Assembly (NCBI GenBank): GCA_003695865.1
Contig: RFGQ01000787.1
Span: forward strand, 1-5,760
Length of the DNA: 5,760 nucleotides
Direction of reading: 5' to 3'
Origin: Gemmatimonadota bacterium
GTDB taxonomy: Bacteria > Gemmatimonadota > Gemmatimonadetes > Longimicrobiales > Gaopeijiaceae
Shown: one piece after another, positions 1 through 5,760 of the stretch
Numbering within the stretch: the stretch's first letter is position 1
How the letters are laid out: the number at the start of each line of letters is the position of its first letter
Made by a program: the position numbers and the translations under genes
The notes under the pieces: model-generated
Seen by the model: only the letters and a program-made list of their open reading frames with translations
What the model was told of the DNA's origin: nothing
Database searches by the model: none

Positions 1-1292
1 TCGTAGGGGAAGGCGTCGCCCACGTAGGCGACGGCGGCGCCGCTGAGCATGCGGAAGCACAGCGCGACGGTCTGGCGTTCGGGCAGCGGGTCGACGAGCC
101 CCCAGTTCGAGTTCATCGGCTGGAAGTGCTTCGGGTCGCCTTCGCGTAGGTAGCGGCAGAGCCCCCCCAGCATTGTGGTGGGAGGCGGCGCCACCGGCGC
201 CTCGCCGCGCAGCACGCGGTCGAGGTTTACGCCGGCCAGAATGCCGCTCGCGGCGGACTCCGTATAGCCCTCCACGCCGGTGAGCTGCCCGGCGAAAAGC
301 AGGTCGGCCCGCCCCGGAGCGGAACCGCCCGGTCCCAGCACCGCCGGAGCGTTGAGATAGCTGTTGCGGTGAATCGAACCCCAGCGTAGGAACTCGGCCT
401 CGGCGAGCCCTGGAATCATCCGGAACACGCGCTTCTGCTCCCCGATCCGCAGGCGCGTCTGAAAGCCGACCATGTTCCACATCTGGCCCGCCCGGTCCTC
501 GCGTCGGAGCTGCACGACGGCCCACGGACGCCGCCCGGTGCGCGGATCTTCGAGACCGATTGGCTTCATCGGACCGAAGCGCAGCGTGTCGCGCCCCCGC
601 TGCGCCATGACCTCGATCGGAAGACAGCCCTCGAAGTAGGGCACCGCATCCCAATCGTGGCCCTCGTAGACATCGGCTTCGAGGAGGGCGTCGATGAACG
701 CTTCGTACTCCTCCTTCGACATCGGGCAGTTCAGGTAGTCGGCGTCCTCGCCGAAGCGACCGGCCTCGAACACGATGCTCTCGTCGAGCGACTCGCGGTC
801 CACGATCGGTGCGATGGCGTCGAAGAACGCCAGTCCGTCGACTCCGAGCGCTTCGCGGATCGCTTCGGAGAGCGCGTCGGAGGTCAGCGGGCCGGTGGCG
901 ATCACGGCGGGGCCTTCGGGGAGCGCGGTGCACTCGGCGCGTTCGACCTCGATGCGGGGATGGGCCGAGACCGCGGCGGTCATCGCTTCGGCGAAGCGGT
1001 GACGATCGACCGCGAGGGCCGACCCGGCCGGGACCCGGGCCTCGTCGGCGGACGCCAGCAGCACGGAGCCCAGCAGGCGCATCTCTCGCTTGAGCTCACC
1101 ATGCGCGTTGGCGGGGTCCTCACTCTTGAACGAGTTCGTGCACACGAGCTCGCCCAGGCGATCGGTCTGGTGCGCCGGTGTGCCCCGGACCGGGCGCATC
1201 TCGAGCAGGCGCACACTCCAGCCTCGCTGCGCGAGCTGCAGCGCCGCCTCGCACCCGGCCAGGCCCCCGCCGATCACCGTTACCTCACCCAT
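1..1292 (-). CDS. trmFO: Methylenetetrahydrofolate-tRNA-(uracil-5-)-methyltransferase TrmFO, 3' end cut by window edge
   Basis: This flavoenzyme methylates uridine 54 in the T-loop of tRNA to m5U, taking the one-carbon unit from 5,10-methylene-THF and reducing it through FAD and NAD(P)H; it is cytosolic. The frame is open from the ATG at 1290-1292 to the left edge, giving 430 residues without a stop. An N-terminal Rossmann FAD motif GGGLAGCEAA is at residues 8-17, with the ribose-binding acid at E31. The family segment ELVCTNSF puts a cysteine at C51, and YFEGCLPIE puts another at C223. These match the two functional cysteines known in the family (C53/C226 in Bacillus subtilis). A second FAD-binding segment, FAGQLTGVEGYTESAASG, is at 333-350. 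Family members are about 435-450 residues, so probably only a short C-terminal stretch is missing. It begins 16 bases after topA and looks cotranscribed with it. The older name is gid; it is unlikely to be the related MnmG, which is much longer. Confidence 0.96.
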   Translation of the reverse strand, partial: MGEVTVIGGGLAGCEAALQLAQRGWSVRLLEMRPVRGTPAHQTDRLGELVCTNSFKSEDPANAHGELKREMRLLGSVLLASADEARVPAGSALAVDRHRFAEAMTAAVSAHPRIEVERAECTALPEGPAVIATGPLTSDALSEAIREALGVDGLAFFDAIAPIVDRESLDESIVFEAGRFGEDADYLNCPMSKEEYEAFIDALLEADVYEGHDWDAVPYFEGCLPIEVMAQRGRDTLRFGPMKPIGLEDPRTGRRPWAVVQLRREDRAGQMWNMVGFQTRLRIGEQKRVFRMIPGLAEAEFLRWGSIHRNSYLNAPAVLGPGGSAPGRADLLFAGQLTGVEGYTESAASGILAGVNLDRVLRGEAPVAPPPTTMLGGLCRYLREGDPKHFQPMNSNWGLVDPLPERQTVALCFRMLSGAAVAYVGDAFPY

Positions 1293-1297
1293 CGTCG

Positions 1298-1306
1298 TCC
1301 CTTCCT
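1298..1306 (-). promoter_or_regulatory. Ribosome binding site of trmFO
   Basis: On the minus strand the topA-trmFO gap reads AGGAAGGGA, ending 5 bases before the trmFO ATG at 1290-1292; its AAGGG core lies 6 bases away. This purine-rich Shine-Dalgarno stretch sits within 3 bases of the topA stop codon (1309-1311). That supports the chosen start and suggests that ribosomes finishing topA can feed trmFO. Confidence 0.7.
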
Positions 1307-1308
1307 GG

Positions 1309-3789
1309 TCAGCGGCGCGCGCCGCGGCGCCCGCCGCCCCGCTTCTTCCGCTTGGCCGCACGAGCCAGCAGCTCAACCGCCTCGTCCAGCTCCAGTTCGT
1401 CGGGCTCCATACCCTTCGGCAGGCTCGCGTTCACCTTGCCGTCCGTCACGTACGGGCCGTAGCGGCCCGCCAGCACCTGCAACGTCTGGCCCGTCTCCGG
1501 GTGCGGTCCCAGCTCGCGCAGCACCTGGCGGCCCGCCGCCTTCTGCTCGAGCAGCGCCAGCGCCTCGTCGAGGGTGACCGTGAACATGTGCGTCTCGTCC
1601 TTCAGGCTCGCGAAGGTCTTGCCCTTCCGCACGAAGGGCCCGAAGCGGCCCAGGCCCGCCACGACCTCTTCCCCGCTCGCGGGGTCGACCCCCACGTGCC
1701 GGGGCAGCGAGAGCAACTTGAGCGCGTACTCCAGATCCACGTCCTCGGGCTTGCGCCCGCGCGGCAGGCTCGAGCGCTTGGGCTTGTCGCCGTCCTCGCC
1801 CGCGTCTCCAAGCTGCACGTACGGCCCGTAAGGCCCGTTGCGCAGGTACACGGGTAGCCCGGTCTCGGGGTCGGTCCCGAGCGGCTCGTCGGGCCCCGCC
1901 GAGTCGAGCGGACGCGTGCCCCGGCACTCGGGGTACCCCGAACAGCCCAGGAAGCGGCCGAAACGGTTCCAACGCACCAGCATGGGGCGTCCACAGCGGT
2001 CGCACGTCTCCCCTTCCGCCGCGAGGATCTCTTTGACGATCTCGTCGGAGCGGGCCTCGCCTTCGTCGAGGCGGCGACGGAAGGGCGGGTAGAAGTCGTG
2101 GAGCACGTCCCGCCACTCCATCTCCCCTTCCTCCACCTGGTCGAGTTCGTCCTCCATACGGCTCGTGAACTCGACGTCGAAGATGTCGGGGAACACCTTC
2201 ACGAGCAGTTTCGAGACCGTGTCGCCCAGCGCCGTCGGGTGGAACCGCCGGTCCTCGAGTTCCACGTAGCCCCGATCCTGGAGGGTCGAGATGATCTGGG
2301 CGTAGGTCGACGGGCGGCCGATGCCCAGGCGCTCCAACTCGCGCACCAGGCTGGCTTCGGAATAGCGCGGCGGCGGCTGCGTGAAGTGCTGCTTCGGGTC
2401 GATGCCCAGCAGGCGGGCGATGTCGTCCACCTCGAGCGCCGGCAACGGTTCGAGGTCGTCGAGCCGGCGGTGGTCTCCGGCCTCTTTCGCCTCGATGTAC
2501 AGGCGGGTGAAGCCCTCGAACTTCACCACCGATCCGGTCGAGCGGAACCGGAAGCGGCGCCCGTCCGAGCCGGCCAGGTCGAAGTCCACGGTCGTCGTGT
2601 CGTAGACCGCGGCCGACATCTGGCTCGCCACGAACCGCAACCAGATGAGCTCGTAGAGGCGCGCCTGGTCGGGCTCGAGCACGTTACGCACGTCGTCGGG
2701 GTGAATGTCGACGTTCGTGGGCCGGATGGCCTCGTGCGCCTCCTGAGCACCGCGCTGCTGGCGCCCGGCCCACAGCCTGGGTGAGCCCGGCCGATACGAC
2801 TCGCCGAACTCCCGCTCGATCCAGCGCCGGGCCTCGTCCACCGCCAACGGCGACACGCGCGTGGAGTCCGTGCGCATGTACGTGATCAGTCCGACCGCGC
2901 CCCGGCCCGGCAGCTCGACGCCCTCGTAGAGCCGCTGCGCCGTGGTCATGGTCCTACGTGCCGAAAAGCGGAGCCGCTTGGCCGCTTCCTGCTGGAGCGT
3001 CGAGGTCGTGAACGGAGGCGCCGGATTCTTTCGCCGTTCCCGCCGCTTCACCTCGCTGACGCGGAACGGCACGCCCTCGACCGCCTCCAGTACGCCCCGG
3101 GCCGCGTCCTCGTCGGGCAGCGTGAACGCCTTGCCGTCGATCTTGTGCAGCTTGGCCTCGAACGCCTGCTCGTCCTTCTCGAGCCGCGCCGTGATCGACC
3201 AGTACTCCTCGGGCGTGAACGCACGGATCTCGTCCTCGCGCTCACAGATCAGGCGCAGGGCGACCGTCTGCACGCGCCCGGCCGACAGGCCCGGACGGAT
3301 CGGCTTCCACAGGAACGGACTCACCTGGTAGCCCACGAGCCGGTCCAGGATGCGCCGCGCCTGCTGCGCCTCGACCTTGCGCATGTCGATCGGGCCCGGC
3401 TCCTCGAGCGCCCGCTGTACCGCCGGGCGGGTGATCTCGCGGAAGGTCACCCGCTGGAAGCGGTCGGCGTCCTTGTCGAGCCCGAGCTGCTCGGCCACGT
3501 GGTACGCGATCGCCTCGCCTTCGCGATCGGGGTCGGTGGCCAGGATGATGCGCTCCGCGTTGCGCGCCTTGCGCTTGAGCTCCTGGATGACCTTCCCCTT
3601 GCCGCGGATCGTCACGTATTGGGGCTCGAAGCCACCCTCGATGTCGACTCCGAGTTCCTTCGGCGGCAGGTCGCGGACGTGCCCCACCGACGCGGCCACG
3701 TCGTACCCCGAGCCGAGGTAGCGACCGATGGTCCGCGCCTTCGCGGGGGACTCCACGATGACCAGGTTCTTCCCTTTGGATGCCGCCAT
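1309..3789 (-). CDS. topA: DNA topoisomerase I (type IA), with zinc ribbon and C-terminal repeats
   Basis: This enzyme relaxes negative supercoils by cutting one strand through a 5'-phosphotyrosine link and needs Mg2+. The protein is 826 residues. The Toprim domain starts at the N-terminus with IVESPAKA (catalytic E13) and carries the acidic triad DPDRE at D86, D88 and E90. The active-site tyrosine is Y304 in YMRTDSTR, with R306 beside it. A four-cysteine zinc ribbon follows at C596, C599, C616 and C622. Three C-terminal repeats then carry the core G-x-[YF]-GP-[YF]-V-x-x-G at residues 652-661, 714-723 and 775-784. The protein ends in a tail of mostly Lys, Arg and Gly (about 812-826). The frame stays open for 99 more codons upstream, but these cover aroK in another frame and lack family sequence. 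The ATG at 3787-3789, just before the conserved IVESPAKA and preceded by AAGGA, is therefore the start. It is the third gene of the presumed operon. Confidence 0.98.
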   Translation of the reverse strand: MAASKGKNLVIVESPAKARTIGRYLGSGYDVAASVGHVRDLPPKELGVDIEGGFEPQYVTIRGKGKVIQELKRKARNAERIILATDPDREGEAIAYHVAEQLGLDKDADRFQRVTFREITRPAVQRALEEPGPIDMRKVEAQQARRILDRLVGYQVSPFLWKPIRPGLSAGRVQTVALRLICEREDEIRAFTPEEYWSITARLEKDEQAFEAKLHKIDGKAFTLPDEDAARGVLEAVEGVPFRVSEVKRRERRKNPAPPFTTSTLQQEAAKRLRFSARRTMTTAQRLYEGVELPGRGAVGLITYMRTDSTRVSPLAVDEARRWIEREFGESYRPGSPRLWAGRQQRGAQEAHEAIRPTNVDIHPDDVRNVLEPDQARLYELIWLRFVASQMSAAVYDTTTVDFDLAGSDGRRFRFRSTGSVVKFEGFTRLYIEAKEAGDHRRLDDLEPLPALEVDDIARLLGIDPKQHFTQPPPRYSEASLVRELERLGIGRPSTYAQIISTLQDRGYVELEDRRFHPTALGDTVSKLLVKVFPDIFDVEFTSRMEDELDQVEEGEMEWRDVLHDFYPPFRRRLDEGEARSDEIVKEILAAEGETCDRCGRPMLVRWNRFGRFLGCSGYPECRGTRPLDSAGPDEPLGTDPETGLPVYLRNGPYGPYVQLGDAGEDGDKPKRSSLPRGRKPEDVDLEYALKLLSLPRHVGVDPASGEEVVAGLGRFGPFVRKGKTFASLKDETHMFTVTLDEALALLEQKAAGRQVLRELGPHPETGQTLQVLAGRYGPYVTDGKVNASLPKGMEPDELELDEAVELLARAAKRKKRGGGRRGARR

Positions 3790-3836
3790 GAATCCTTTTT
3801 CGTTCGTGTCGTGGCGGGCGCCGCGCGCCGGCCGGT
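3790..3836 (-). other. aroK-topA intergenic spacer with small GC palindrome
   Basis: This is a 47-base gap between the aroK stop (3837-3839) and the topA ATG. It holds a perfect 5-bp inverted repeat, GGCGC-CGC-GCGCC (3817-3829). No T-run follows on the minus strand, so it is not an intrinsic terminator. The topA Shine-Dalgarno sequence and one copy of the octamer CACGAACG (3801-3808) lie between this palindrome and the ATG. No convincing separate topA promoter is visible, although one inside aroK cannot be excluded. Confidence 0.45.
3793..3797 (-). promoter_or_regulatory. Ribosome binding site of topA
   Basis: The minus strand carries AAAAAGGA, with AAGGA at these positions and only 3 bases (TTC) before the ATG at 3787-3789. 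The spacing is tighter than the usual 5-9 bases. No other in-frame ATG, GTG or TTG lies close upstream, and starting further downstream would remove the catalytic E13 region, so this site fixes the topA start. Confidence 0.6.
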
Positions 3837-4406
3837 TCAGTCGTCGTGCGGCGGCACCTCCGGCCCCGCCGCCCGTGCCTCGATGTACGCCGCGATCCGG
3901 CCCGCGATCTCGGCGGGCGTCCGTCCCGCAGTGTCGAGATGAAGAAGGGCGGCCCGGTAGGCCGACTCGCGCTCGGCGAGCAGCCTGCGCGCCGCGGCGA
4001 GCGGGTCGTCGTTGTCGAGCAGGGGACGCATCCCCGGCTCGGCCGAAGCCCGCTCGACGGCCTCTTCGGCCGTCACGCGAAGCCACACCGCCAGCGTCCC
4101 GGTAGGCAGGGCCTCGAGGGGTCGCGCGGGCGTGGCAGGCCAGCCGCCTCCGCTCGCGACGATCACCCGGTCGCGCTCCAGCAGCGCGCCCATCACGGAC
4201 CGCTCAACCTGGCGGAAGGTCGCCTCACCGTCCACCCGGAACACCTCGGCGATGCTCCGTCCCATTCGGCGCTCGGCCTCTTCGTCGGCATCGACGGCCT
4301 GCCAGCCCAGACGCTCGGCCAGGGCGCGGGCGACGCTCGTCTTGCCGCTGGCCATGAAGCCCACGAGCACCACACGGCGGACCGGGGACGGGTCACCGCT
4401 CGCCAT
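3837..4406 (-). CDS. aroK: Shikimate kinase
   Basis: This enzyme phosphorylates shikimate at the 3-hydroxyl with ATP, step 5 of the route to chorismate; it is a cytosolic monomer of the P-loop NMP-kinase fold. The 189-residue protein carries a Walker A motif GFMASGKT at 16-23. The shikimate-binding region VDADEEAE gives D39 and D41, FRQVE gives R65, and the glycine-rich ASGGGW is at 84-89. The lid arginine R127 lies in GMRPLL. Length is near the family's usual 160-190, with a short acidic tail. The ATG at 4404-4406 lies inside the end of aroC, a 14-base overlap. The next candidate start (GTG at residue 12) would remove the beginning of the first beta strand, so the overlapping ATG is preferred. 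No good Shine-Dalgarno sequence precedes it, so translation probably depends on ribosomes ending aroC. AroK or AroL would be equally good names; related gluconate kinases lack this combination of shikimate-contact residues. Confidence 0.95.
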   Translation of the reverse strand: MASGDPSPVRRVVLVGFMASGKTSVARALAERLGWQAVDADEEAERRMGRSIAEVFRVDGEATFRQVERSVMGALLERDRVIVASGGGWPATPARPLEALPTGTLAVWLRVTAEEAVERASAEPGMRPLLDNDDPLAAARRLLAERESAYRAALLHLDTAGRTPAEIAGRIAAYIEARAAGPEVPPHDD

Positions 4407-5601
4407 ACCCGCGGTCGTTCAGGTACGCGACGTATCCCTCGAAGTTGCGCCGCACCTCGCTGAGCGCGTCGCCGCCGAACTTCTCGAGGAAGGCGTCGGC
4501 CAGCACGAGCGCGACCATGGCTTCCCCGACCACCGCGGCCGCGGGCACCGCGCACACGTCGCCCCGCTCCACCGCCGCATCCCCCTCCGCGCCCGTGCGC
4601 ATGTCGACCGAGGGCAGGCGGTTGCGGAGCGTGGCGATGGGCTTCATCGCCGCCCGTACCACGATCGGCTCGCCGGTGCTCACACCGCCCTCCAGCCCGC
4701 CGGCCCGGTTCGAGGCACGCCCCAGGCCGCCCCCGCGCTCGTGCCCCTCATCCCGTACGATCGGGTCGTGCACCTGCGATCCGGGTCTTCGGGCACCTTC
4801 GAAGCCCAGCCCCAGTTCCACACCCTTGATCGCCTGGATCGACATCATGGCGCCCGCGAGACGGCCGTCGAGCTTGCGGTCGTACGAGACGTAGCTGCCC
4901 AGCCCCGCGGGCAGCCCCGTGGCCACGACCTCGAACACGCCGCCCAGCGTGTCACCCGCCTCTTTGGCACGGTCGATCGCAGCCATCATGCGCTCTCCCG
5001 CCTCGGCATCGAGCGTGCGCACGGGCGAGGCGTCGGCCGCGCCGTTCAGGTCTTCGGGGTAGGACTCCGGGGGCGACGCCTCGACGTCTCCGATCGAGAC
5101 CACGTGGCTGCCGATGCGTACGCCGAACAGCTCGAGCAGGCGGCGCGCCACGGCCCCGCAGGCCACCCGTGCGGCCGTCTCCCGTGCGCTGGCGCGCTCG
5201 AGGATGTCGCGCGTGTCGCGCCGGTCGTACTTGAACAGCCCCACGAGGTCGGCGTGCCCGGGACGCGGCAGATAGAGCGAGCGTAGCGCCTTGGGGTTCC
5301 CCTCGGGGTCGGGCGGCAGCGGCGACATCGCCGTCTGCCAGTTTTCCCAGTCGCGGTTCCACACGACCATCGCGATCGGCGATCCGAGCGTCTCGCCCAG
5401 TCGAACGCCCGAGATGAGCTCGGCGCGGTCCGACTCGATCTGCATGCGGCGCCCGCGGCCGTAGCCCCCCTGCCGGCGGGCCAACTCGGGGTCGATGTGC
5501 TCCTCGGCGATCAGCGGCACGCCGGCCGGGATCCCCTCGAGGATCGCGACCAGGCCGCGGCCGTGCGATTCGCCCGCCGTGCGGAAGGACAGGGCTCTCA
5601 T
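4393..5601 (-). CDS. aroC: Chorismate synthase
   Basis: This enzyme converts 5-enolpyruvylshikimate 3-phosphate to chorismate with trans-1,4 loss of phosphate; reduced FMN is required but not consumed. It is a cytosolic tetramer and the last step of the shikimate pathway. The 402-residue protein shows signature GESHG at 10-14 (H13) and the arginine-rich RRQGGYGRGRRM at 42-53. RPGHAD follows at 113-118 (H116), then the second signature ERASARETAARV at 135-146. The segment SVDMRTG is at 331-337, and K320, T324, R346 and D348 lie near the C-terminus. By recalled alignment with the Streptococcus pneumoniae enzyme, R43, R49, R52 and those four residues contact FMN or substrate. Length and the MSPLPPDPEG insert (92-101) place it with the longer Bacillus/Mycobacterium-type enzymes rather than the 361-residue E. 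coli form. Start is the ATG at 5599-5601, directly before the conserved N-terminal beta strand. It is the first gene of the cluster and overlaps aroK by 14 bases. Confidence 0.98.
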   Translation of the reverse strand: MRALSFRTAGESHGRGLVAILEGIPAGVPLIAEEHIDPELARRQGGYGRGRRMQIESDRAELISGVRLGETLGSPIAMVVWNRDWENWQTAMSPLPPDPEGNPKALRSLYLPRPGHADLVGLFKYDRRDTRDILERASARETAARVACGAVARRLLELFGVRIGSHVVSIGDVEASPPESYPEDLNGAADASPVRTLDAEAGERMMAAIDRAKEAGDTLGGVFEVVATGLPAGLGSYVSYDRKLDGRLAGAMMSIQAIKGVELGLGFEGARRPGSQVHDPIVRDEGHERGGGLGRASNRAGGLEGGVSTGEPIVVRAAMKPIATLRNRLPSVDMRTGAEGDAAVERGDVCAVPAAAVVGEAMVALVLADAFLEKFGGDALSEVRRNFEGYVAYLNDRGYGER

Positions 5602-5613
5602 GCGGTGGATGGT

Positions 5614-5618
5614 CCTCC
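5614..5618 (-). promoter_or_regulatory. Ribosome binding site of aroC
   Basis: The minus strand reads GGAGG here, a perfect Shine-Dalgarno core, with 12 bases between it and the aroC ATG (5599-5601). The spacing is longer than the usual 5-9 bases. No alternative start codon in the aroC frame lies between the two, so the assignment stands, with possibly reduced initiation efficiency. Confidence 0.6.
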
Positions 5619-5629
5619 GGGTAAACGCC

Positions 5630-5647
5630 GGTCCGCCCCTGCGGACC
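5630..5647 (-). repeat. Perfect 7-bp hairpin in the aroC leader
   Basis: GGTCCGC (5630-5636) and GCGGACC (5641-5647) are exact inverted repeats around a 4-base loop. The hairpin would form in the aroC 5' untranslated RNA, ending 11 bases before the GGAGG ribosome binding site. No T-run follows on either strand, so it does not look like an intrinsic terminator. It may be an RNA stability or initiation element, or simply chance in GC-rich DNA. Confidence 0.4.
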
Positions 5648-5655
5648 CACGGGAT

Positions 5656-5673
5656 CGTTCGTGCGCGTTCGTG
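5656..5673 (-). repeat. Tandem direct repeat CACGAACG, 10-base period
   Basis: On the minus strand the octamer CACGAACG occurs twice (5666-5673 and 5656-5663), separated by 2 bases, so the two copies face the same side of the helix. The pair lies in the non-coding aroC leader, between the candidate promoter and the ribosome binding site. A regulator site is possible but unproven. The same octamer also occurs at 3801-3808 upstream of topA and inside topA coding sequence at 2712-2719. Confidence 0.35.
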
Positions 5674-5703
5674 GGCGCCAATCCTAAAACGGGCACCGCC
5701 GCC

Positions 5704-5733
5704 ATCCTAGACGCGGGGCCTTCGCCCGGGCAA
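5704..5733 (-). promoter_or_regulatory. Weak sigma-70-like promoter candidate for the aroC cluster
   Basis: Minus strand TTGCCC (5728-5733) and TAGGAT (5704-5709) are separated by 18 bases and loosely resemble -35 and -10 elements. Transcription would begin near 5697, giving a leader of about 95 bases. Both hexamers are imperfect, and the -35 lies inside a GC inverted repeat. A second TAGGAT (5681-5686) has no matching -35. The real promoter may lie beyond the right edge. Confidence 0.2.
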
Positions 5734-5749
5734 CAGCCCGGCCCGGGCG
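5723..5749. repeat. GC-rich nested inverted repeat upstream of aroC
   Basis: CGCCCGGG (5723-5730) pairs with CCCGGGCG (5742-5749) across an 11-base loop. Alternatively CCGGGC (5726-5731) pairs with GCCCGG (5736-5741) across AACA. No T-run follows on either strand, so a classical terminator for a gene beyond the right edge is not supported, though a U-less terminator or structural element is possible. The whole stretch is so GC-rich that chance is a serious alternative. Confidence 0.3.
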
Positions 5750-5760
5750 GGCCGCCCCCA

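Noticed and set aside
657..1857. Overlapping plus-strand open frames of 306 and 255 codons opposite trmFO and topA
   Set aside because: Both span the trmFO-topA junction in antisense, with Arg/Ala/Pro-rich sequence and no motif. The minus-strand proteins have complete catalytic motifs.
3817..3829. Possible terminator between aroK and topA
   Set aside because: The 5-bp GC stem is not followed by a T-run on the minus strand; A-rich Shine-Dalgarno sequence comes next instead.
3145..3942. 265-codon open frame on the plus strand opposite topA
   Set aside because: It is antisense to the TopA catalytic core, shows low-complexity composition and no recognisable domain; stop codons are simply rare in this frame of GC-rich DNA.
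3790..4086. 99-residue N-terminal extension of TopA
   Set aside because: The frame is open, but it overlaps aroK in another phase, lacks TopA family sequence, and a Shine-Dalgarno sequence sits directly before the internal ATG at 3789.
4012..5286. 424-codon open frame on the plus strand opposite aroC and aroK
   Set aside because: It is exactly antisense to two well-supported genes. Its translation is rich in Arg, Ala, His and Gly without family motifs, as expected for a GC-rich shadow frame.
5630..5647. Hairpin as an intrinsic terminator
   Set aside because: No T-tract follows on either strand, and it lies just before the aroC ribosome binding site, so a leader hairpin is the better description.
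1..5760. CRISPR arrays, insertion sequences, tRNA or rRNA genes, defence or other novel systems
   Set aside because: No regularly spaced repeats, transposase motifs, terminal inverted repeats or RNA-gene sequences were seen. The window is almost completely filled by four housekeeping genes.

Overview
This is a compact, high-GC (about two thirds G+C by eye) bacterial chromosomal segment. All four recognisable genes lie on the minus strand, so transcription runs from the right end of the window to the left. The order is aroC (chorismate synthase, complete), aroK (shikimate kinase, complete), topA (DNA topoisomerase I, complete) and trmFO (folate-dependent tRNA m5U54 methyltransferase, cut by the left edge after 430 residues). 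Almost every base from 1 to 5601 is coding. No RNA genes, mobile elements, CRISPR arrays or transfer signatures are visible.

Spacing suggests one transcription unit. aroC and aroK overlap by 14 bases, aroK and topA are 47 bases apart, and topA and trmFO are 16 bases apart. I see no GC hairpin followed by a T-run between any of them. The only sizeable non-coding stretch is 5602-5760, upstream of aroC. It holds a Shine-Dalgarno sequence, a perfect 7-bp hairpin, a tandem 8-bp direct repeat, GC-rich inverted repeats and only a weak candidate promoter.

Functionally, aroK and aroC are steps 5 and 7 of the shikimate pathway to chorismate. TopA relaxes negative supercoils. TrmFO makes 5-methyluridine at position 54 of tRNA using methylene-tetrahydrofolate. 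The two halves share no obvious biochemistry. From memory, topA followed by trmFO (gid) is a widespread conserved pair, often continuing into xerC-hslV-hslU; that continuation would lie beyond the left edge and cannot be seen.

Taxonomy is an inference only. TrmFO in place of TrmA, a TopA combining one zinc ribbon with glycine-rich C-terminal repeats and a basic tail, the long form of AroC and the high GC argue against enterobacteria. They would fit a high-GC phylum such as Gemmatimonadota, Acidobacteriota or a deltaproteobacterial lineage. I lean weakly to Gemmatimonadota.

I did not find an undescribed system here. This is ordinary housekeeping DNA, and the points worth a second look are modest and mostly concern the aroC leader and the operon layout.
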